DNA from: Ephemerocybe angulata
Taxonomy: Eukaryota; Basidiomycota; Agaricomycetes; Agaricales; Psathyrellaceae
NCBI GenBank assembly: GCA_013368325.1
Contig: JAACJK010000001.1
Span: 3,348,001-3,412,000, forward strand
Length of the DNA: 64,000 bases
Direction of reading: 5' to 3'
In this document: piece after piece, positions 46,216-56,100 of the stretch
Numbering within the stretch: the stretch's first letter is position 1
Layout of the letters: each line of letters opens with the position of its first letter
The notes under the pieces: generated by a model
Databases searched by the model: none
Told to the model about the DNA's origin: nothing
What the model saw: only the letters and a program-made list of their open reading frames with translations
Translations under genes and position numbers: made by a program

Positions 46216-46338
46216 AAAGTTTCATAGCTTCATCATTCACAGTGGTGCGGAGCGACGACCAGCGAAACGGCGACGCACTGGTTGAGCAGGTGTGATCGCG
46301 GGCGTTGCCGAGCCAATGAGGCGCGGGGAGCGCACGTG
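46216..46338 (+). promoter_or_regulatory. Gene-B promoter block (B4)
   Basis: CATCATTCACAGTGG, GCCGAGCCAATGAGGCGCGG (CCAAT at 46313) and CACGTG (46333-46338). The TATA seen in B1 and B3 is not evident. Confidence 0.6.
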
Positions 46339-46779
46339 CCTAGCTCACCAATGTTTCGTTTCTCTCCCAGTTTCCGTTTCCTACCACCACTTCTCCCTGC
46401 GTTCCCTCTATGGTTCAAGGTAATTGTTTCCACCGCTGTACCCACCCCACACCCCACACCCCGCTGTATGTCTGTTAGCTGGGGCCCCAGCCGCACGACG
46501 TAGTGCCGGCATGGCGCTTCACAGAATAATGAGTCTATGAGTCTGTCACTGTCTGTGACCCCACCTACCCCGTCACAGGTCCCTGACAATCCACGCTAGC
46601 GCGTCTCCGTCTGAGTTGGTATCTATCTAAAGTCTACCAGGCCACCGTACGACCCATCCACCCATCCACGATCACCCTTCCATATTCCAGCCTTCCACCC
46701 ATCCTTTTACCCATCCGGCGTCCCACCCAACCTTAGACAACATGGATGTATTTCCTTCCACTGACACCCAGAAAACGGC

Positions 46780-48346
46780 ATGTCAATCCCGCCCTCCCAT
46801 CATCACGACTATCCATCTCAAGGCAACGATGCTTGTTCCGTTGCCCTTCGCCCGCACGACAAGGCAACGACGCTAGCCCCGTCGCCTTCCGCCTGCTCAA
46901 GGTTGTCAGCCGTGGCCTCCCCAGGCCCTGCCCCCACCGCTCTTGCGCAGACGCAGGCGCACTTGAACACCACCGCTGTCGTTAGCGGTGCCAATCCCGC
47001 GACCACTTCCGCGGCCCCTATCTCTGTCGCAGGAGCAGGAGCAGGAGCCCGAGCGCAGATACGGAAGTTCTCCTTCATGTGTTTACCCTCACCCTCAACG
47101 CGCGCAACAAAACGGTCCCAGGACCGGCGTCTCCCAGTCCCATGCGCGCCTTCCCCGCTTAGCCGCTCCCTCTCCGCGGCCTCCATCTCCGTCTCACCAA
47201 TCTTCCGGCTCGAACCCCCACTCAGAGTCGGATGACAGTGCGAGTAAAGACGAGAGCGACGAAGAGGAAGATACGAGACCTGCCTCGTACTAGGCACCCA
47301 TACTAGGCACTTTCCGCTGGCCCGCCTCGGCTGCGATATCACGACGGATACTCGCGCTCGTTCATTGGGCTCACAGAAGTGGGTGTGGTCGACTTCGACC
47401 AACCTTCGACTCTCGTTTCGCCCGTTTCGCTCATTTCGCCTGTCTTGCCTCAACACATTCTTCGTTGTAGTCGCCGACCCCGATGCCGACGTCCCCAACA
47501 GACGCCCTCCCTTACCCCTGACGACGCACCCCTCCTTCCTGCGCCTGCGCCGCTCCAGCTCGAAGAGGAGGATAGGAGGCCGAGTGAGCCGCCTCCTACT
47601 ATCTACCCGCGCATGGGCGATTTGAGGAGCAAGCTGAGAAGGGAACGGGGGAAAAGGATTGGAAGGAGGAGGCGTGGTGTGTGAAGGTTGATAGAGGGTT
47701 TGGAGGGGTGGGTGTGTGGACGTTTCGCAAGGTCGTGTGGGCGTGCGCCGTCGCTGAACGGAGTAGGAGCAAGGTCATCGAAACGGAGAGTAGGAGTGCG
47801 AGTGCGAGTGAAAGTGAGACGGAAGGGGAGGACGAGGACGAGGAGGAGACGCTGTGGATAGCGATAGCGAGTGGGATATCTCGACTACTTGTTCGTCGAG
47901 GCAGGATTCGGGGGATGCGGATGCGGAGGGGGAGGTGGGGGTGGTGGGGAAGGGAAATTTGATCGAGATGGCTGTGGGGAGGGTTAATGATACGAAGGGC
48001 AGTAAGGATATGGATGTGGAGGTGGATGTAGAGACGGGCCATATGGCGAGTGCGGCGTGGTTGTGCGCGTTCTACCGTGCGTCCGCCGTCGTACCATCCC
48101 GCGTTCAACGTCAGGGTCAGGGTCAGGAATGGGGTGCGGATCAAGGTTGTGAAGCCGCCTTTGAGTTCGATGAGTTCGAAGGTGGGGAAGGACGTGAGGT
48201 GGTTGAAGCTTTTGGGCAAGTCTAAGGTGGGTGCGGGGACGGGGAAGGTTGGGGGCATGAGTGTGGGCAAGATGGTGGAGGTGGTTGAGCGGGGAGTGGG
48301 GGAGGTTGGGGGTGAGGGTGTGTGTGATCATCATCGGTACTCTTGA
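46780..48346 (+). pseudogene. Gene B copy B4, broken
   Basis: The N-terminal frame (46780-47235) keeps ALAQTQAHLNTTAVVSG and a RKFSF relic of the SFTRF island, then runs out of frame. YPRMGDL (about 47605) and WCVKVDRGFGGVGVWTFRKV (about 47670) are in shifted frames. 47854 onward keeps DSDSEWD, GNLIEMAVGRVN and SAAWLCAFYRASA. A deletion then removes the QWQSRWTVLLEIARRD segment, and NGVRIKVVK, DVRWLKLLGKSK and CDHHRYS follow in another frame to stop 48344. It is tail-to-tail with N4 (about 300 bp). Confidence 0.65.
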
Positions 48347-49238
48347 TGTCACCGTCTGCTTCCTTCCTTCCTCGTTTTGGCTCGTTTCGTTGGCGCGCCG
48401 GTCCCTCGACGGCGCATAGAGGTATTCTTCTCGTGTGGCGTGGTAATTTGTCCCTTTGTTATTGCGACGACGACATCGACGGTGGTTACGACTGTTTTTC
48501 TTTCTTCCTGCGTTGTTCTTATTCTCCTGACGTTTTGCGTTTTATATGGACCTTAATAGAATTTGAATGGGTTGTACTTCTTTTGTAGTTTTATTGGGAA
48601 TGGAATTGTATGAAATACTTGTCTGTCCGTCTAGTTGTCGTTTGTCTACGCACTGTGACAGTAGAAGATATTGTACGTCTCCCTAAGTGTGTAATGGAGA
48701 ACCCAGCTGTCTCGAAACAGCTGCAACTGACTAGGAACATTGGTCCAGCCCCTCCTCCTCGTTACGTCCAAGATTGCCTCCCTCCAGTGCTTGCAGACTC
48801 GGCGACATTTAATCTTCGGACACTGCCGGTTTATGGATATACCAGTAAGTTCAAATCAACTTTCAATTCAAAGGCGGCTTACCCAGACGTGCACAGCATG
48901 GAACATCTGCGAGATATAGTGTTGGCGGCCCTGATTAACCATCCCAGGCACCGTATAATATTCTGCCCATCTCCGCGCATTGCAGGAGAGCATGGCATGC
49001 TCGGCGGTCTTGAAAGCATTTTTGGATGAAAAGACGAACATAGCACGTTTGTCGTCGGGACCTGTGCGATACACCAGGTTCATCGAAATCCTGCCAAGAT
49101 CTTCGGCCCTGTAAGAATTGACTGTCTGACTGCACGAGCGAAGCGCTGGAGGAAATACCTACGATTGTCCATATTTTGGAAATACGCGTGGGAGAGAAAG
49201 TCGCGTATCTGCTTTGGCGATACATATAAGTCAACGCA

Positions 49239-49252
49239 ACGAGACTCATCCT
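49239..49252. repeat. LINE target-site duplication, left copy
   Basis: ACGAGACTCATCCT at 49239-49252 recurs at 58243-58256, directly after the poly-A. It is 13 or 14 bp depending on whether the first A belongs to the tail. Confidence 0.9.
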
Positions 49253-49800
49253 GGGGGCCCCTTGATCCGCGACCACCATGGTCGGGAACTTTCCCACGGT
49301 GGAAAGGAGGGCTGGGCGTCGTCCAAGGCAGCGAGCAGGCGGTAAAGCCGTGCTCACAGCCAGTGACGAGCCCTGTGCATCCACACGCTGCCCCCCCCGC
49401 ATCCACGCCGCGGTGGTCGTCCACATAGACCAAATAGAACTGTTTTTTGTGCCACTTGTTTGTCCGGTTTCCGATTCCACCCCCTCAAAGAGGGCGACTG
49501 AGTAGTGGGTGCCATCCACGCAGGCACCCACCAGTTCTGGAACGTCACAGGTATGCCAGCACACCAGAGAAGCTGAGGAGGACGACGCCGCCGCCCCCCC
49601 AGCTGCTCCTCGCCCCCAGAACCGTTGTGAAAATGAGCGCTCGCGCCGGATCGCCCGGCCCGCCATGCTGAGTCAGACCATGGAGTTTTTTACGGTGGGA
49701 GCCTTGCGCTTCACCTCGACCACCACCTTGACTCCTCTCTCTCGCTCGCCGAACGCAGCTGCGACGCACAAAGAGCCGATTACAGAGGTACGCCAGGCGC

Positions 49801-52149
49801 ATGCCGGTCCACCTGCCCTTTTCTGACAGAACATCCACCCAGATGTCTACCCCTGCCGCCCAAGCCCAAGCCCCCTCCCACAACCGCTTCGAGGTCCTCC
49901 AGGATGGTCCGCCTGGTGAAGAGACCCCGATGGACCAAGACCAAGACATCGGTGGTGACGACCGTGACACCTCCTCGGAGACGGTTCGCCCCAGCGAGCA
50001 GGAATTCCTACCCCCCGCTCGCCCCCAAAAGCAGGCCCAGCCCGCCACCCAGCAAACAAGCCTCTCGGCCCACGGCTTCCTAGTTAAACCTGCCCCTGGC
50101 CGTGCTCTGTCCCACCCACCTGCCGCCCCCACCTTCTTCTCGAACGGCGCTCCTGCCTTCGGCGCGCCCACCAACCAAAAACAGCCCCTCCAGGCCAAGC
50201 CGCCCTCCCAACCAGCCCGCACTGCCGGTGCGACGTCAGCTACCCCCAGGAAGGCGCCTACTACGGCCAAGAAGAGGAAGATCTCCACCGAGGATGACTT
50301 CAACCCGGGTGGAGATGATGAAGGAGGTGACGACGAAGCGGCTAGCGAGCACGACGTCGAAGAGTCCCTGGACCCCAACCACCAAGCTGAGGACTACGCT
50401 GGTGAAGGATACGACCAGAACTGGCAGGAGAACGCGTACGAAGAGAACTACCGAAGGATGATGGAAGGGGGTGAGACCGCTGATACCTCGTCGGGATGGA
50501 ACCCGAGCGAGAAGGATTGGGAGAGAAGCTGGGCCGTCCAGGGAGAGTGGTCGGCGGAACCGAACGGCGGCTGGGGTGCGACTGGCGACCCCGCCCTGCT
50601 TGGTACCGCGGCCTATCGAGAGAGCGAGTACCTCCCCCACCCCCCACGCCCCATAAAGACCGAGGAGCCGGCACACCAACCCGCCCTAGACCTCAACAAA
50701 CCGGCCCAGGGCAGCTCGACGCTCCGCACGGGCCTCCAGCCTCCCCCCCAGTATAGCCAGCCTCGCAACGCCTCGGCCTACGGGGGCTCGCGACCTCCCC
50801 CTCCGTCGCTGACGGCGCGCGGTCCTGCGGCACCTCCTCGAGCCCCTCTCGGAGGAGGTGACTGGCCTTTCGTCCGCCCACCCCCAGGAGGCTTCACCCG
50901 CCCCGCCGGAACGACGGAGATAGAGCTCCTCCGGTACGTGACGGGCGGTACGAAGGCGATGTTCGCGAGCATCGCTGAACCCAAGGCATACATCGTCATC
51001 TGCGGCGACGGCCCAATCACCGCGTCCTCTGACCACGCCATCCGTCTGGAGCTGATCCTCGCGGTCATCAGGAAGGCCCTGAACTCGCCAGCCCTCAACC
51101 CCACTATTAGTTGCGCCAAACTGGAGAACCCCGGGCAGTACTCCCACAAGGTCGCCCAGCCCTATTGTTTGAGCGGGCTGGCGGAAGCTCACATCAACGC
51201 CCTCATCAAAGTTTTTCTCTGGTCCACCCCCGCCATATCCATCATGATCTTCCCGACTGTAGTCCCCACCCCACGTTACCTCTGCTCCATTTTCGACACC
51301 CCCTTCCTCGCCACCGCCGACGCTGAGGAGAAGATGACCAACCAGGTCAGGGAGGTGCTGGCGAAGACGCCCTCGTTCGTCCTGTTCTGCCAGCATTTCC
51401 GTGATGCCGTCCCTGCCTGCGTCGACCCCTCCCACACCCTCACCTACGTCCTCAACTCCGTCCGAACCAGGGCGATCCGTATGGTCGAGGGGACGGGGGA
51501 GACGACCTACTTCCGGATCGACCTCCACTGCCCCACCAACGACAACGAGGAGTGGCACAGGGTCAGCCACGGTCTCCGTTACGAGCCGGTGTCCTGGGAG
51601 GGGAAACACGCGCTCGCGGTGGCCCGCCAAAAGGATATCCACTGCGGCTTTTGCAAAGCCATTGACCACCCAACCACGCAGTGCCCGCTTCGCTCTGAGG
51701 GGGTGCACGAGAACACGATCGGCACCTCCACCCCCCAAGCTGCAGAGCGCGACAACGACGGACTCGGGGAGCGAGTGAACCCCTTCACCGCTGTCCTGGC
51801 CAGTCAGTCTCAAGGCCGTGACTCCCCCAGGCCGAACGAGCGCGCCCCCGCACGCTCGAACGCTGCTGCCGCCCCTTCCCTCAACCGGCCAGTCCCCCGC
51901 CCCCAGGCGTACCAGCAGCCCCAGCCCCAGTACCAGCCCCCCGACCACTTCGAGCCCCAAGCCCAGCCGGCGTTCTACCCTCGCCCCGGACAGCAGCGTG
52001 GCAGGGGCCGTGCGCCTCGCGGTCGCGGTTTCCCTCCCCACCAGTACGCCCCGCCCCACAACTGGCAGGGATACTATGGCCCGCCCAACCACCATGCCGA
52101 GTCCTCCTACGGGGCGCCCCAAAACTACCAGTACCCTCCCTTCTACTGA
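49801..52149 (+). CDS. LINE ORF1, gag-like RNA-binding protein
   Basis: 782 aa from ATG 49801 (an alternative ATG at 49843 gives MSTPAAQAQAPSHNRFEVL). The first 350 residues are Pro/Gln/acidic and disordered. A folded middle follows (LLRYVTGGTKAMFASI, YIVICGDGPITASSDH, LEPTISCAKLE-like NPTISCAKLENPGQYSHK), plausibly an RRM-like nucleic-acid-binding domain. A single CCHC zinc knuckle follows, CGFCKAIDHPTTQC (about residue 615). The end is Pro/Gln-rich with an RGRGRAPRGRG motif. In LINEs such ORF1 proteins coat the element RNA as a ribonucleoprotein. No frame break is seen. Confidence 0.85.
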   Translation: MPVHLPFSDRTSTQMSTPAAQAQAPSHNRFEVLQDGPPGEETPMDQDQDIGGDDRDTSSETVRPSEQEFLPPARPQKQAQPATQQTSLSAHGFLVKPAPGRALSHPPAAPTFFSNGAPAFGAPTNQKQPLQAKPPSQPARTAGATSATPRKAPTTAKKRKISTEDDFNPGGDDEGGDDEAASEHDVEESLDPNHQAEDYAGEGYDQNWQENAYEENYRRMMEGGETADTSSGWNPSEKDWERSWAVQGEWSAEPNGGWGATGDPALLGTAAYRESEYLPHPPRPIKTEEPAHQPALDLNKPAQGSSTLRTGLQPPPQYSQPRNASAYGGSRPPPPSLTARGPAAPPRAPLGGGDWPFVRPPPGGFTRPAGTTEIELLRYVTGGTKAMFASIAEPKAYIVICGDGPITASSDHAIRLELILAVIRKALNSPALNPTISCAKLENPGQYSHKVAQPYCLSGLAEAHINALIKVFLWSTPAISIMIFPTVVPTPRYLCSIFDTPFLATADAEEKMTNQVREVLAKTPSFVLFCQHFRDAVPACVDPSHTLTYVLNSVRTRAIRMVEGTGETTYFRIDLHCPTNDNEEWHRVSHGLRYEPVSWEGKHALAVARQKDIHCGFCKAIDHPTTQCPLRSEGVHENTIGTSTPQAAERDNDGLGERVNPFTAVLASQSQGRDSPRPNERAPARSNAAAAPSLNRPVPRPQAYQQPQPQYQPPDHFEPQAQPAFYPRPGQQRGRGRAPRGRGFPPHQYAPPHNWQGYYGPPNHHAESSYGAPQNYQYPPFY

Positions 52150-53196
52150 GGACCCTGTATCCGTCGGCGGCCGTCCTTCCTTCCGCGCCCTTCTCCCCTC
52201 CTCATCGTACCTCTCCCACTTGCCCTCATTCCCCTTCCGCCGGTCAGCTGCTCGTGTTTTTCGTATTCCCATCTCTACCTTCTCTCTCTCCTCGTTTCGC
52301 TGTCTCGTTTGTCTCGTATGTTTGCTTTATTTTATCACGCCCACCCCCCGGCACTACTACTACGTCCCCTACATCCAAATTTTCCTACGCTACCCATATC
52401 TAGTCCTACCTTATCGCCTCTACTAAAAGTATTTCCTCAGTGATCAATACACGCCCGTGCCTCTCTCCCTCTTCTTGCGTCTGTCTCCCGGATACTAAAT
52501 GCCTCGTGCGCCCTCCACTCTGGACTCCATCTTAGTGTTTCTTCTACTAATTGTGTTCTCTCTCTCTCCCTCTCGTCACTCTCACAGGTCGGCATATAGC
52601 CAATGCCACCTCCCGACCACCTGCTGGTTGTTACCCCCCTCTCCCCCCGCCCAAATATACTGCTCTACTAGGCAGGAAAGCGGATACGGGGAGAACGGCG
52701 TTGACGACTCCGTCGTCGACGCTGATCGCTCTGGCCGGGCGAACAGAGCGGCAGACCTATTCAGGTCGTTGATGCGTCGTGCTTGCGGGTAGGACCCGAA
52801 TCGCAAGGCTTAGTACTTCCTGCGGGAGGGAACGACTTGTGTTGGCATCACGGCTCCAAGTCCCTGGCCGAAACAGGGACGGGGTAGAGGACTTGGGCGA
52901 GTCCTCTACCTTACTATTCGCCTCCTTCCAACACAATACAACAAAATGGTAACACTGTCAACCCGTCTACGGATACACGCCTCTCGGCGGGACGAGGGGG
53001 TCCGAGCTCTTCCGTCGGCTCGACCTCTGAGGAGACCCGCAGGGAAAATGGAGACGGAAACCGACCTGCCTCGCGGCGCACACCACAGCCTTCCACACAG
53101 GCTACTGCCTCCCCCCCTGGCCCAACTCCAGGCTCACGGCCTCTGAGGCCCACGCTGATCACGGACTTCTTCCGACCGACGGCGGTGGGGGAGGAG
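52150..53196 (+). other. LINE inter-ORF region
   Basis: 1.05 kb between the ORFs. 52190-52620 is strongly pyrimidine-rich. The ORF2 frame is free of stops from 52888, but its first ATG is at 53197, so translation could start upstream at a non-ATG codon or by re-initiation. Confidence 0.6.
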
Positions 53197-56100
53197 ATGA
53201 ACCTCAACAAGAAGAACTTACGGGCTAATGTCAGGATCGGCACCCTCAACATTAGAGGCGGAGGATCGGCGAACACAGAGGATAAGTGGTATCATGTGAA
53301 CCAGCTGATGAACGCGAACAAGCTGGGTGTCTTGGCGATACAGGAGACGCACCTCCGGACCGCGACCACTGACAAGCTCAACGAGATCTACAAGGGTAAG
53401 ATTTTCGTGATCAACTCGAGTGACCCCGAGCGTACGAACGCCCGCGGGGTGGCAGTTGTACTCAACAGACGACTCACGGCATGGGCCGAGCACGAGAAGT
53501 GGGTATTAGTCCCCGGGCGAGCGCTCCTGGTCCGCATCCCCTGGAAGAACTCGCGCCAGCACCGCGTCATATTGGCCATATACGCACCAAATGACGCCAG
53601 GGAGAGCGAGGTTTTCTGGAGGACCCTGAAGTCGAAATGGAACCCGGGATCCACTCTCCCAAAGCCGGATGTCATGCTGGGGGACTTCAACCTGGTTGAA
53701 GACTCGGCCGACCGACTTCCCCCACACAGCGACGACGCAAACGCGCTAGACGCCCTCAGGGACCTTAAGCGCCGGCTCGGCCTCATCGACGGATGGCGGA
53801 ACGAGAACCCAGAGGGTACCGCGTACACGTACCTGCAGAGCGCAACACAATCGCAGTCGAGGATCGACCGAGTGTATGTGACCAAGGAGGTCTTCAACAA
53901 CTCGAAGGAATGGTCGATTGGCCCCAGCGGCATCCTGACAGACCACAGCCTGGTGAGCTTCCACTATTTTGACAGTGGTGTTCAGACTACGGGCCCGGGA
54001 CGATGGACTGTCCCCTTGTACGTGGCTACTGATGAAAAGTACAAGAAGAAGGTCGCCTCGCTCGCGAAGAAGGCGGTGAACGAGATGGATGAGCTTGGAT
54101 GCGCGTCACGCCAGGAGGTGTACCGCATTTTCAAGGAGAAGGTCTATGGGGCTGCAAAGGCCCGCATGAAGGAGATGGTGCCCAAGTTGAAAATGAGGAT
54201 CGCATCCCGCGCCTTGGAACTAAAGGAGGTACTGGAGGACGCGTCCCTCGCTGTGGATGACAAAAAGGAGAAGGCGAGTGCTCTCGAGGAGGAGATAAGG
54301 GCTATGCAGATCCACCACCACACATCGAGCCGGGACAAGATTCACTTGAAGTACGGCTGCGCGACCGAAAAGCTCAACAAAACCTGGATAGGGACTGGTA
54401 AGGACAAGGTGACTCGCGACCCGATTCTGGCGCTACGGAAGAGGGGCGAGGGGGAGACAGGCCTGGAGTTTAACCCCAAACGTATAGCGGGAATCGCACG
54501 CGACTACCACGAGTCGCTCCAGACTGAGGGCCTGCCCGAGTTCGCGAACGCAGAGGAGGAGGACGCCCTGACAAACGGAGTGTTGGACAACATCCGAACG
54601 TCTCTTACGCCCTCGCAGCACGATGACTTGGCGCGCGGAGTGTCGAGGGAGGAAGTCTATGCCGCGATTATGGCGGTCCCGTCTGATAAGGCATCTGGTG
54701 TCGATGGCATCCCGATCGAAGTTTGGAAGAACGCCACGGCTAGCCCGAAGGACGCTAGCGCCTGGGGGGCGGGGGCTGACATGTCGGCACTCCTGGTGAG
54801 GGTGTTCAACGAAATGGAGACGGACGGTATGCATGAGTCGCTGAACTTTGCGGCAGGGTGGATGAGCCCGCTGTACAAGAAGAAGGACAAGACCGACATC
54901 GCTAATTATAGGCCGATTACGATTTTGAACACTGACTACAAAATCTTCACAAAGTCGATTTCAGTACGGCTGGCGGCGGTTGCGGGTGACCTGATTCACG
55001 AGGACCAGGCTGGGTTCCTCAAGGACCGGCGGATTGAGGACCACACTGACCTCATGAAGCTCTTGATTTCCTACTGTGACCAGGAGGAAGTCAATGGCGC
55101 GATCGTACTGCTCGACCAGGAGAAGGCGTATGACAAGATCACACACTCCTTCCTCGACCGCACTTTGGAGAAGTTTGGGTTCCCGCAACAGTTCAGGACA
55201 CTTGTACGGCGACTCTACACGGGGGCTGACACGAGGGTCCTCATCAACGGCCACTTCAGCTCGGACTATAGGATTACGAGGGGCGTCCGCCAGGGTGACC
55301 CGTTGTCATGCCTCCTCTTTGACCTGGCCATTGAATCACTTGCCTGTATGCTAAGGAGCTCGACCCTCAGAGGGGTACGGCTACCGAGAACGGACGAGCG
55401 CGTGGTGGCGACCCTCTTCGCTGACGACACGGCGGTCTACCTAGACGAGGAGGATGATTTTGAGAAGCTCACGAGCATCCTAGACCGATGGTGCCGTGTC
55501 TCTGGCGCACGCTTCAACGTCGAGAAGACTGAGATAATACCGGTCGGCGCCCGAGCCTACAGGGACGCGCTCGTTGCGACGAGGCAAATGTCGATCGACG
55601 CAACCCCAATCCCAGATGGAATCCGTATCGCCCGTGAGGGCGAACCGACACGCTCCCTAGGTGCCTTCGTGGGGAACGGGGTGAAAGACGCAAGCGTCTG
55701 GACACCCACCTTGGAAGGCCTGGAGGAGGCCCTGGAGAGATGGGCGAAAACATTTCCCTCACTGGATGGAAAAAGGCTCATTGTGGGAATGGAAGTCGGA
55801 GGCCGCACACAGTACAGGGCGCGCGTGCAGGGGATGCCGGCGGATGTCGAAAAGAGCATAGAGAAGATGGTGAACAATTTCCTCTGGAACGGACGTGTCC
55901 CCCCAGTAAACTCAGCGACAGTAAAACTCCCCACGGAGTTGGGTGGGTTGAATCTGCTGGATATACGAGCGAGGAATGACGCGATAGACCTGATGCGTCT
56001 AAAGAGATACCTCACTTTCGAAAAACGCCCCCGGTGGGCATGCCTCGTCGATTTTCTCCTCGCACAGAACATCCCCAAGGCGCATCGAGTCCACGATGAG

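Noticed and set aside
50686..52272. 528-residue minus-strand frame inside the LINE
   Set aside because: Antisense of ORF1; no ATG context or domain, and high GC keeps antisense frames open.
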